This document shows positions 7,816 to 16,040 of a DNA stretch of 43,457 bases, one piece after another. Made by a program: the position numbers and the translations under genes. The stretch is from M55B167 sp046482825 (GTDB lineage Bacteria > Verrucomicrobiota > Kiritimatiellia > RFP12 > UBA1067). The first letter of the stretch is position 1, and every line of letters starts with the position of its first letter. The DNA is taken from NCBI GenBank assembly GCA_046482825.1, contig JAWOEI010000104.1:1-43457 (forward strand), written 5' to 3'. The notes beneath the pieces are model-generated. The model did not search any database. It was not told the DNA's origin and saw nothing but the letters and a program-made list of their open reading frames with translations.

Positions 7816-9204
7816 ATGCCCTCTGCAAAAAACAAACCCCCGGTGAAGAGCCGACGGAAAACCAAGGTTAAAACATTTGTCCTCGACACCAATGTTCTCC
7901 TTCATTCCCCTGTAGCTCTCGACGTTTTCGATGACAATCATGTGGTTCTCGCGATAGATGTGCTCGAGGAACTGGATAAATTCAAGACACAGAGCTCCGA
8001 ACTCGGCCGCAACGCTCGTGAAACCATTCGCAAACTGGATGTCCTCTGCGCGGAAGGTAAACTGTCCAAAGGTGTGAAACTGCCAGGCGGCGGCATTCTG
8101 CGTGTTCTTATATCGCCTTCAAAAGGTGTCGAGGCCACAGGACTGCCCGAAGATAACACGGATAATTCTATTATACGTCTGGCACACCACCTCCGCCAGA
8201 AAGGCGAACGTGTAATTATTGTCTCAATGGATATCAATGTGCGCGTCAAGGCTAACGCACTCGGGCTTGATGCGGAAGATTTTGAACACGAAAAAGTCAA
8301 TTTCGACGAACTTTACAGCGGAATGGAATCGCTTGTTGTTACCGAAGACATGATAGACCGTATCTACGCCGGTCAGGTTATGGAAGCTGTACCGGCGAAC
8401 TACTTTCCCAACATGTTTCTTGAACTGACCGCTGAAAAGAACGAAAACAAACATGCTATCGCACGTGTTTTCCCCGATGGTTCTCTGGCGGAAATCAACC
8501 TGCATACCAACAGAATATACGGAATAGAGGCACGCAACCTGGAACAACGCATAGCATTCGAACTCCTGATGGACCCGTCAGTCAGTATCGTAACCCTGGT
8601 AGGACAGGCCGGAACAGGCAAAACTCTTCTGGCAATCGCCGCTGGTTTACAGCAGGTACAGCACGACAAACAGTACGAGCGCATACTGGTTTCCCGGCCT
8701 ATTATCCCGCTGGGTAAGGATATCGGTTATCTGCCAGGCGACAAGCAGGAGAAGCTGACTCACTGGATGGAACCGATTTTTGATAATCTGGATTACATTT
8801 TCCGTACCCAACCGCCAAACCTTCCGCCTCCCGGTGCAAAAAGACCCGGCAAACAGATAACTCCGCAGGCGCGTATCGAACACCTGCTACAGACCAATGT
8901 ACTGGAGCTCGAAGCACTGACATATATCCGCGGACGTTCAATCAGCAAACAGTTTATTATAGTGGATGAAGCCCAGAATCTTACACCCCACGAGGTTAAA
9001 ACCGTAATCAGCCGTGCGGGGGAAGGCTCCAAAATTATCCTTACCGGCGATCCATACCAGATTGACAACCCCTATCTGGATGCATCCAGCAACGGACTCA
9101 CCTATGTGGCGGAACGTCTCAAAGAAATTCATGTTCACGGACATGTGACACTGCGCCACAGCGAGCGCAGCGAACTTGCGGCAACAGCTGCGGAAAACCT
9201 TTAA
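7816..9204 (+). CDS. phoH: PIN-PhoH family ATPase (PhoH2/YlaK type)
   Basis: A 462-residue, two-domain protein. The N-terminal PIN nuclease domain (about 18-150) has acidic residues in 'FVLDTNVLLH', 'DVLEELDKF' and 'DNSIIRLA'. The C-terminal PhoH P-loop domain (about 240-455) has Walker A GQAGTGKT at 263-270 and Walker B 'FIIVDEAQN' at 380-388. Family members studied in mycobacteria are ATP-dependent RNA helicase/RNases; the cellular role elsewhere is unsettled. No strong SD is visible before ATG 7816. It lies directly between fucP and pgpA in one transcription unit. Confidence 0.9.
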   Translation: MPSAKNKPPVKSRRKTKVKTFVLDTNVLLHSPVALDVFDDNHVVLAIDVLEELDKFKTQSSELGRNARETIRKLDVLCAEGKLSKGVKLPGGGILRVLISPSKGVEATGLPEDNTDNSIIRLAHHLRQKGERVIIVSMDINVRVKANALGLDAEDFEHEKVNFDELYSGMESLVVTEDMIDRIYAGQVMEAVPANYFPNMFLELTAEKNENKHAIARVFPDGSLAEINLHTNRIYGIEARNLEQRIAFELLMDPSVSIVTLVGQAGTGKTLLAIAAGLQQVQHDKQYERILVSRPIIPLGKDIGYLPGDKQEKLTHWMEPIFDNLDYIFRTQPPNLPPPGAKRPGKQITPQARIEHLLQTNVLELEALTYIRGRSISKQFIIVDEAQNLTPHEVKTVISRAGEGSKIILTGDPYQIDNPYLDASSNGLTYVAERLKEIHVHGHVTLRHSERSELAATAAENL

Positions 9205-9223
9205 GCAAAAAAGAGTATTTTTT

Positions 9224-9709
9224 ATGTCATTAATTCCCGGAAAAACAGCCTGGCAGAAATTAAATGTTTTCATCGGCACGGGTTTCGGTATAGGACTGGC
9301 TGCCCCCTTCGCACCGGGAACATTCGGATCATTTCCCGGTGTGCTGCTGGCTCTGGCTATGTCTTTTCAGCCAATCCCTCTGCAGATACTGACCTGCACG
9401 GGACTCACCCTGCTTGCTGTCCCAATATGCCATGTGGCAGAACAGGTGTTGCAGAAAAAGGACGACGGACGTATCACGGCTGACGAATGGATGCTTTTTC
9501 CGATATGCACACTGGGAATTCCGCTTATGGAAATCCCGCTTCTGCTACCGGTTTTCTTTGTGGTAGCCCGCATCTGCGATATAATCAAACCGCCTCCGGC
9601 ACGCGGACTGCAAAGAATTAACGGCGGTATAGGAATAGTAATCGATGATTTGTTCGCATCTCTTTACGCACTGGCATTCAACTGGCTCATCTATTACTTC
9701 TGGGGTTAA
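9224..9709 (+). CDS. pgpA: Phosphatidylglycerophosphatase A
   Basis: A 161-residue membrane enzyme that removes the phosphate from phosphatidylglycerophosphate to give phosphatidylglycerol, the last step of PG synthesis at the inner membrane. Signature motifs are all present: 'APGTFGSFPG' near the N-terminus, 'DDGRITADEW' in the middle and 'DIIKPPPAR' with 'GGIGIVIDDL' near the end. Several hydrophobic helices are visible. ATG 9224 is chosen because the family starts close to the GTFGS motif; the frame is open back to 9176 inside phoH. It lies 19 bp after phoH and converges on glmS. Confidence 0.92.
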   Translation: MSLIPGKTAWQKLNVFIGTGFGIGLAAPFAPGTFGSFPGVLLALAMSFQPIPLQILTCTGLTLLAVPICHVAEQVLQKKDDGRITADEWMLFPICTLGIPLMEIPLLLPVFFVVARICDIIKPPPARGLQRINGGIGIVIDDLFASLYALAFNWLIYYFWG

Positions 9710-9736
9710 ACTCAACAGTCAGCCGTCCGGAATTAT

Positions 9737-9791
9737 CGCAGGGACAGCTGTTGATGACAGTGCTGTCGTCAACTGCTGTAATCTTCCTGCG
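9737..9791. terminator. Long hairpin between convergent pgpA and glmS
   Basis: The arms at 9745-9760 and 9763-9778 (16 nt each, two mismatches, 2-nt apex) are continued outward by CGCAGG 9737-9742 pairing with CCTGCG 9786-9791. It sits between two convergent genes, so a bidirectional terminator or mRNA 3'-end stabiliser is likely. Neither side has a clean run of T. Confidence 0.5.
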
Positions 9792-9811
9792 GTTTAATCA
9801 TTCCCGTAGGG

Positions 9812-11653
9812 TTATTCCACTGTAACACTTTTAGCCAGATTACGCGGCTGATCAATTTCGCAGCCCCGGATACGGGCCACATGGTATGCAAACAGCTGCA
9901 GAGCCACAACACTGATCAGCGGTGCGGCGTAAACAGAACATTCAGGAACAAAAACAGCATCATTCACACTAGCTGCAGTTGCCTGATCACCCTCAGTTAC
10001 AATGCCCAGCACCGGTGCTTTGCGCGCACGGCATTCAGCCACATTGCCGAGAGTCTTTTCTTTTCCGGGAATGTCGTTCAGCAGAGCGATCACTGGCGTA
10101 CTTTCTTCAAGTAATGCAATAGGACCGTGTTTCAGCTCAGCAGCCTGATAGCCTTCGGCATGAATATAACTTATCTCTTTAAGTTTCAGCGCACCCTCAA
10201 GTGCGGCAGGATAAAGAATACCGCGTCCGATAAAGAAAGCGTGTTCAACCCGGGCATACCGCTCTGCTATCGAGGCGATAACATCATTCTGCTCTATAAC
10301 CTTTTCTATCATAGAGGGTATCCGTCGTATTTCGTCACAGATTATTTTGCCTGCCTCACGGGAAAGCCTTCTCCGACGTCCGAACTTAAGAGCCATCATC
10401 AGTAAAACCGTCACCTGGGCAGTAAAAGCCTTGGTAGATGCAACACCTATTTCAGGTCCAGCATGCAGATAAATTCCCCGTCCTGTTTCACGGGCAATTG
10501 TAGATCCCACAACATTGCATAGGCCCGCAACCAGCGCCCCCTTCTGAATACTCTCACGCACGGCCGCCAGAGTATCCGCCGTCTCTCCGGACTGGCTTAC
10601 CGCTATCACCAGATCATCCGCACCCACCAGAGGATTGCAGTATCTGAACTCAGCCGCCTGTTCCACGGAAGTTGGCAGATCGGCTAGACCTTCAAAAAGA
10701 TATTTGCTGACCATACCGGCATGCATGGATGTACCGCAGGCAACTATGACAATACGCTTGATCGAAGCCATATCGCGAGGTTCAAGATTGAGCCCCGCAA
10801 GAACCGCAGTACAACGATCCGGATCAAGACGTCCACGAATGGTATTTTGCAGAGCTGTCGGCTGTTCGACAATCTCTTTGAGCATAAAATGTTCGTATCC
10901 GCTCTTCTCGGCGGCATCAACTTCCCATTCGACATTGGAAATATTACGGTTTACTACACAGCGATCCAGCGTAAATATTTCTGTTCCGCCGCCTGTGATT
11001 CTTGCTATATCCCCATCTTGCAGATAAATCACCTGCTGGGTATGCGCCACAATCGCTGAAACATCACTGGCAATGATACTTTCGTCATTGCCCATACCAA
11101 TCAGCAGCGGACTACCTTTGCGTGCAACAATCATTTCATCGGGATGATCAACCGAAAGAACTGCGATACCGTAAGTGCCTTCAACCATTTTCAATGCCTC
11201 GGAAACAGCTGCCATCAGATCACCGGTATAAAAACTTCCAACCAGATGTGCAAGCACCTCGGTATCGGTTTCAGATTTAAAACTCGAACCATCCGCAATC
11301 AGACGGGAACGCAACGCCGCATAATTTTCGATAATACCGTTGTGAACAAGAGCAATTTTTCCGCTGTTATCGAGATGGGGATGGGCATTCTCCTCAGTCG
11401 GAAGACCGTGTGTAGCCCAGCGGGTATGAGCAATCCCGCAGGATGCGTTCTTCACTGTTTCGGCATATACTTCAGAACCCAGATGAGACTCAAGAGCAAC
11501 TACTTTTCCACTCTGTTTAGCCACCGTAAGACGAGAATTGTAATTTAGAGCAATCCCCGCGGAATCATATCCGCGATATTCGAGCCGCTTAAGCCCGTTG
11601 ATTAAAATATCACCAGCACTTCTCTTCCCGATATAACCTACTATTCCACACAT
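9812..11653 (-). CDS. glmS: Glutamine-fructose-6-phosphate aminotransferase
   Basis: A 613-residue enzyme that makes glucosamine-6-phosphate from fructose-6-phosphate and glutamine, the entry to UDP-GlcNAc for peptidoglycan and LPS. The N-terminal nucleophile hydrolase domain starts 'MCGIVGYIG' with the catalytic Cys at position 2, followed by 'LKRLEYRGYDSAGIA'. Two SIS sugar-isomerase domains follow ('CGTSMHAG', 'SQSGETADT'), and the C-terminus is 'LAKSVTVE'. Because the Cys must become N-terminal, ATG 11653 is right rather than the TTG two codons upstream. No glmS ribozyme is apparent in the 136-bp upstream gap. Confidence 0.96.
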   Translation of the reverse strand: MCGIVGYIGKRSAGDILINGLKRLEYRGYDSAGIALNYNSRLTVAKQSGKVVALESHLGSEVYAETVKNASCGIAHTRWATHGLPTEENAHPHLDNSGKIALVHNGIIENYAALRSRLIADGSSFKSETDTEVLAHLVGSFYTGDLMAAVSEALKMVEGTYGIAVLSVDHPDEMIVARKGSPLLIGMGNDESIIASDVSAIVAHTQQVIYLQDGDIARITGGGTEIFTLDRCVVNRNISNVEWEVDAAEKSGYEHFMLKEIVEQPTALQNTIRGRLDPDRCTAVLAGLNLEPRDMASIKRIVIVACGTSMHAGMVSKYLFEGLADLPTSVEQAAEFRYCNPLVGADDLVIAVSQSGETADTLAAVRESIQKGALVAGLCNVVGSTIARETGRGIYLHAGPEIGVASTKAFTAQVTVLLMMALKFGRRRRLSREAGKIICDEIRRIPSMIEKVIEQNDVIASIAERYARVEHAFFIGRGILYPAALEGALKLKEISYIHAEGYQAAELKHGPIALLEESTPVIALLNDIPGKEKTLGNVAECRARKAPVLGIVTEGDQATAASVNDAVFVPECSVYAAPLISVVALQLFAYHVARIRGCEIDQPRNLAKSVTVE

Positions 11654-11789
11654 ACGCAATAATCCTTACATGACTTGTCAAATGGCGTTTACAACTAACA
11701 TAAAGACGGACAGAAAGGCAATCTAAATCCTGCACCGTTATATTACGAATAAAACGGCCGGCCGCGCTTTCAGACTTTATGCGGACCGC

Positions 11790-12968
11790 TTATCTCTCGA
11801 TATTCAGACCATGACGCAGGAACGCCGGTATATCCAGGTCATCTCCCTGGTAAAATGTAGGCTCGCTGTTCTGAAATCTGCCGCGTCCGCTAGGCCCCAC
11901 AGAAAGCTTTGTGGCGGGAGCAGATTTATTATGACGACGCGAACTTTTTGAAACAGCACTGAAATCAGCCACGGGAGGTTCTCCGGAAAACGATTGCACT
12001 CGCTGACGTACAGGTTTGAGCGCGTTCCAGTTTTCAAAAGCAAATATCACAACTTCAACACGTTCGTTGAATGCGGCATCCTGTACAGTACCCATTTCAA
12101 TGCGCGGATTGTCTGTACACATCGATTCAATTCCAGCCATTATCATTGATATTTCAGAGAGCAGCAGATCATCACCTCCTATTATCCCGACCATCAGCGC
12201 ACGCGCATCAGCAATCTTTCCGGAACCGCCTGTCAGAAGTTTACATCTCGCAAGCTTGTCAATAATCTCAGAGGCACGCCCGCCGGAATCCGATGATCCT
12301 GCAAAACCGAGTCTGCCGCCCCTGCCCTGCATAACAAGCGATCGCATCCTCTCAGCATCCAGCTGTATATACCCCGGTGAACAAACCAAACGCCAGACCA
12401 GAGCCACAGCGGCACCTAGAGTCCTGAAACATCCATCCATGGCCTCCTGAAGATTATCGCTGCCGTTTTCTTCCGCGAGATCATCAAACGAAACTGTCAC
12501 AAGAGTATCTGAAAAATCCTGAACAAGCGAAACCACGCCGTCGGCACACTCAAAGCGTGAAGCTCCCTCAAAAGAGAAAGGCAGTGTCGCAAAACAAAAA
12601 GTTGTCAAACCGCGTTCTTTGAGATAGGCAAGAATCCTGGGCGTTGCTCCGCCCCCTGTTCCGGAACCGAGTGACGTAAGCACCATTACCATGCGGACTT
12701 CACTGATATGCGCTTCCAGCTTGTTCATATCATCATCTGCGGCAGCTCTGCCGCTGGCCACATCGCCCCCGGTGCCGTTGCCGAGAAGACGGTCACGTCC
12801 GATCAGGAGAAACTCAATTGCGGCATCACCTGCTTCGCGGCTTGAAGCTGCATCGGTATCTATTGCGAGAGCTTTGAAGTTAATATCGGAATAACGTACT
12901 ATAGAGCAGACAAGTTTACACCCGCCGCCGCCTATTCCCAGCAACAGTAAATCAGATCGCATTGCCAT
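11790..12968 (-). CDS. ftsZ: Divergent cell-division GTPase FtsZ
   Basis: A 392-residue tubulin/FtsZ-fold protein directly after ftsA (3-bp gap). It keeps the T1 loop GIGGGG (11-16), the 'PFSFEG' segment and a textbook C-terminal peptide 'DLDIPAFLR' near residues 377-385, which in FtsZ binds FtsA and ZipA. Two core motifs depart from the norm. The T4 G-box reads GSGTGGG (101-107) instead of GGGTGTG. The T7 synergy loop, normally NxDFAD, reads QLDAER (202-207), so the second catalytic Asp aligns with Arg. It is probably still the ring-forming FtsZ of this organism, since it is the only copy in the division cluster, but with altered GTP hydrolysis. The alignment is by eye. Confidence 0.82.
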   Translation of the reverse strand: MAMRSDLLLLGIGGGGCKLVCSIVRYSDINFKALAIDTDAASSREAGDAAIEFLLIGRDRLLGNGTGGDVASGRAAADDDMNKLEAHISEVRMVMVLTSLGSGTGGGATPRILAYLKERGLTTFCFATLPFSFEGASRFECADGVVSLVQDFSDTLVTVSFDDLAEENGSDNLQEAMDGCFRTLGAAVALVWRLVCSPGYIQLDAERMRSLVMQGRGGRLGFAGSSDSGGRASEIIDKLARCKLLTGGSGKIADARALMVGIIGGDDLLLSEISMIMAGIESMCTDNPRIEMGTVQDAAFNERVEVVIFAFENWNALKPVRQRVQSFSGEPPVADFSAVSKSSRRHNKSAPATKLSVGPSGRGRFQNSEPTFYQGDDLDIPAFLRHGLNIER

Positions 12969-12971
12969 ACT

Positions 12972-14177
12972 TCACCACCTCGTCAGTTTTTCCAGTAAAG
13001 AACCCAGGAAAGTATTGGATTCCTGCTGTTTGATTCCTTCAAACGTATATTTAAGCAGACCTGCCGCTGTGGCAAATGAAGGCTGGTTTTCAACACCATC
13101 AAATCCCAGAACATTATTTATCTGTCCGGAAGAGGACGGCAGCGAAAATACCCGCTCGGAAAGTCTGTCCACATCCGTCAGTAAAGCGCCCCCGCCGGTT
13201 AAAACAACACCTGCACCAAGAGCATCAAGCAGATTCAGATCCTCAAGACGTTCACGGATTATTTTGAACAGCTCAGCCATTCGGGCATTGATTATAATCT
13301 GAAGAGATTTTTCACTAACAGATTCCGGACCGAACCGTTCTTCCTCTTTCGAAAGTGATATACGCGTATAGGCACGATCAGCATCCAGTACGGCACGGCC
13401 GAACTCGCGTTTCAGAGCCTCGGCACGGTTGAAAGGGATGCTGAACCCTTTGGCTATGTCATTTGTTATATGATCTCCGCCAACCCCTATGCAGAACACA
13501 TCCGCCACTATCCGGCCGCAGAATGTGACAACCGAAGTTGTACCGGCACCGATGTCAATCAGCACAACACCGTCGCGCTTCTGAGCGGTGTTCAATACAG
13601 CAAGGGATGCCGCCACACCGTCGAAAACAATATCCATGACATCAAGTTTGTCATCACCGATAACCCGCTTCAGGTTTTCAACCCGGTTTGCCAGTCCACT
13701 CACAACAAGCGCATGGCGGTGCAGCATATTGCATTTCATGTTTTCAGGATTGATCACCCCCGGCTGTTCATCCACCCGGAAATGCTGAAAAAGTGTATGT
13801 AAAACCACCCTTTCCGAATCAAGCGGAGGCTCGCGCAGTCTGGCATCCAGCTCTTCCATATCATCCAGCGTGACAATTTTGTCAGATGAATTAATGGGAA
13901 GAAGCTCTTTATAAGGTTCAGCCGAAATATGATCTCCGGTAATTGAAGCGACCACTTTCCAGATACTGACCTCGGAATTTTTCTGCGCTTCCTTGCGGGC
14001 CGTTTCTATACAGTTAACAACATTCTTAAAATCAACGATCTGTCCCTTGCGGACACCTGCTGTGGGATAACTTCCCATGCCCAGCATCCGGACATTATCG
14101 TTTTCATCGGCTTTACCCACGCATACCACTGTTCGCGAGGTACCGATATCAAGCACTACAATCGGTTCATTCTTCAC
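12972..14177 (-). CDS. ftsA: Cell division protein FtsA
   Basis: A 401-residue actin-fold ATPase that tethers FtsZ to the inner membrane. It starts 'VVLDIGTSRTVVCVG' (phosphate-1 loop), has an SHS2 (1C) subdomain at about 85-165, 'VLIDIGAGTTSV' (phosphate 2), 'VVLTGGGALL' (adenosine motif), and ends in a short amphipathic helix 'FLGSLLEKLTRW' that fits the membrane-targeting sequence. It follows ftsQ by 9 bp and precedes ftsZ by 3 bp, the standard ftsQAZ order. Confidence 0.94.
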   Translation of the reverse strand: MKNEPIVVLDIGTSRTVVCVGKADENDNVRMLGMGSYPTAGVRKGQIVDFKNVVNCIETARKEAQKNSEVSIWKVVASITGDHISAEPYKELLPINSSDKIVTLDDMEELDARLREPPLDSERVVLHTLFQHFRVDEQPGVINPENMKCNMLHRHALVVSGLANRVENLKRVIGDDKLDVMDIVFDGVAASLAVLNTAQKRDGVVLIDIGAGTTSVVTFCGRIVADVFCIGVGGDHITNDIAKGFSIPFNRAEALKREFGRAVLDADRAYTRISLSKEEERFGPESVSEKSLQIIINARMAELFKIIRERLEDLNLLDALGAGVVLTGGGALLTDVDRLSERVFSLPSSSGQINNVLGFDGVENQPSFATAAGLLKYTFEGIKQQESNTFLGSLLEKLTRW

Positions 14178-14186
14178 TTAATTCCC

Positions 14187-15113
14187 CTATCTTACAATAC
14201 TTCCGGGACGCCCGTATATGCGGTCGGAATGCTGAGCATTCCACAAATGGTGAACTTTCCCGACATCTGTTTCCATGCAGCTGATCAGACGGTCGAACTG
14301 CTGAATCATTTTTTTCTGTGATACCGGGGTGCACTCTGTCATATTCTCCCAGGCAATGCTGGCCTCGCGACCATCATCAAAAGTCAGGTAAAGGTAGCGT
14401 GAACTGGATGTATCTATACGCTCAATCCTGCTGTTGCATTCAGGCCGGAAAAGAGATGTGGCCAGCATGACGGCAGCCATATCCATGCCCTGCAGTTTTT
14501 CCCCCGGCATGGGAGATTCGGTTTTATGTTCAACCTTTTCCCTGCAAATCAGAGGCAGATAAAATGTATTCCTTGAAGAGCGTGCAAAAACCACTCCTTC
14601 TTCATCCACAACTTCACCTTCACGCCCCACACGTGCTACCGGCTTGCGTTCAATAACAGTGACAACCATATGATCCGGCAATACTCGTTTTATAGTGATA
14701 TCCTTGATGCCGGGACGGTTCTTTAAAAGATTATCACGTTTGTCATTCACGTCGATGGAAAAAAGGTGAACTCCGTTTGTTATACCAAGAAACATTTTCA
14801 CCAGATCAGGAGTAACCGCGCGTCCTGTGTCGATGATCACATTTTCAGCCACATCCTCAATTACAAAAAGTGTGCCCTGCCCGCGATAATACATGTGAAG
14901 AGCATAATAGTGTGCGCCAGCAAATATACCGACACAAAGAAAAACCAGCGCAATTTTCAACAGTTTCCGCGCCCATTGCGGCATCTCTCCTGAATGTGAT
15001 CCTGCCTTCTTTGACCTGGAACGTGAGGAAGTTCCGCGGTTTGAGCTCTTAACCGATGTTTTTTTTCTGGTCGCACTCTTTTTTTTACGCGGTGTCAGAA
15101 AATCAAACCTCAT
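14187..15113 (-). CDS. ftsQ: Cell division protein FtsQ/DivIB
   Basis: A 308-residue bitopic divisome protein. The N-terminal cytoplasmic tail (1-46) is very rich in Lys, Arg and Ser. One transmembrane helix (about 51-72) is followed by a POTRA domain (about 80-160, with 'NRPGIKDITIKRVLPDHMVVTVIERKP') and the FtsQ beta domain with 'VVDEEGVVF'. FtsQ links FtsL/FtsB to the ring and recruits later division proteins. An SD GAGAGG sits 6 nt before the ATG. It lies between ddl and ftsA. Confidence 0.88.
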   Translation of the reverse strand: MRFDFLTPRKKKSATRKKTSVKSSNRGTSSRSRSKKAGSHSGEMPQWARKLLKIALVFLCVGIFAGAHYYALHMYYRGQGTLFVIEDVAENVIIDTGRAVTPDLVKMFLGITNGVHLFSIDVNDKRDNLLKNRPGIKDITIKRVLPDHMVVTVIERKPVARVGREGEVVDEEGVVFARSSRNTFYLPLICREKVEHKTESPMPGEKLQGMDMAAVMLATSLFRPECNSRIERIDTSSSRYLYLTFDDGREASIAWENMTECTPVSQKKMIQQFDRLISCMETDVGKVHHLWNAQHSDRIYGRPGSIVR

Positions 15114-15143
15114 TTCAACCTCTCTTTTATCGGACTAATATTA

Positions 15144-16040
15144 TCAATCACAGTCCGCTAACTCAATAAGCTTTAAACAAAGATCTGAAAAATTCAACCC
15201 GGCCCTGGCCGCCGCACGCGGCAGAAGGCTGGTGGATGTCATTCCGGGAATGGTATTTATTTCAAGAATCGACAGATCACCATCATCCGTTACGCGGAAA
15301 TCCACACGACTTACCCCGCGGCATCCCAGACTCTGATAAGCCAACAGCGCATAACATTGCGCTACTGCAATCAAAGCTTCCTCCCGGCGCATATCAGGAA
15401 ATGCGAAATCCGTCAGTCCCCTGGTATATTTCTCTTTAAAGCCGTACCACCCCCCTGGAGCAATAATTTCAACAACAGGCAGAGCCTCACCGCCGAGAAT
15501 ACTGACAGTCCATTCCCGTCCGGGAACATATTTTTCAATCAGTGCTTCGCCACAGGGATCAGCCGCACATGCGGCTTTTATCGCTTTTTCAAGACAGGCA
15601 GTGTCCTCAACCCTGCTGATCCCTAGGCTGGAGCCCTCACGCGGAGGTTTGACGACAACAGGCGGAACAAGATTACTCAGCTTATCCCCCAGTTTCCGCA
15701 ATTCCCATGGTGCTGTGGGTATCTGCCGCTGCTTTAACAGTTTTTTAGTTGCAACTTTATCCATAGCCAGCTGGCTGGACTCCGCCCCCGGTCCGGTATA
15801 AGGAATACCGAGACGGTCTAAATCAGACTGTATCCCTCCATTTTCACCGTAGCCGCCATGCAGGGCAATAAACACAACATCCACATCGCGAGGAACCGAA
15901 GCAACCGAATCCGCATCTAAAACAACGGGAACAACCCGACAGCTGGTATTTTCCAGCGCATCAACAACAGCACGGCCGGATTTAAGAGAGATTTTTCTCT
16001 CATTCGAAGTTCCTCCCATCAAAACCGCAATTTTTTTCAT
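15144..16040 (-). CDS. ddl: D-alanine--D-alanine ligase
   Basis: A 298-residue ATP-grasp ligase that makes D-Ala-D-Ala for lipid II. Visible motifs are the N-terminal 'VLMGGTSNERKISLKSG', 'ALHGGYGENGGIQ', 'VVKPPREGSSLGI', and the metal-binding 'ILEINTIPGMTSTSLLP'. Its ATG overlaps the stop of murC-murB by 4 bp (ATGA), which implies translational coupling. The length is standard. Confidence 0.96.
   Translation of the reverse strand: MKKIAVLMGGTSNERKISLKSGRAVVDALENTSCRVVPVVLDADSVASVPRDVDVVFIALHGGYGENGGIQSDLDRLGIPYTGPGAESSQLAMDKVATKKLLKQRQIPTAPWELRKLGDKLSNLVPPVVVKPPREGSSLGISRVEDTACLEKAIKAACAADPCGEALIEKYVPGREWTVSILGGEALPVVEIIAPGGWYGFKEKYTRGLTDFAFPDMRREEALIAVAQCYALLAYQSLGCRGVSRVDFRVTDDGDLSILEINTIPGMTSTSLLPRAAARAGLNFSDLCLKLIELADCD

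Noticed and set aside
11654..11789. glmS ribozyme upstream of glmS
   Set aside because: The gap is short and lacks the conserved ribozyme core next to the start codon; only promoter-like DNA.
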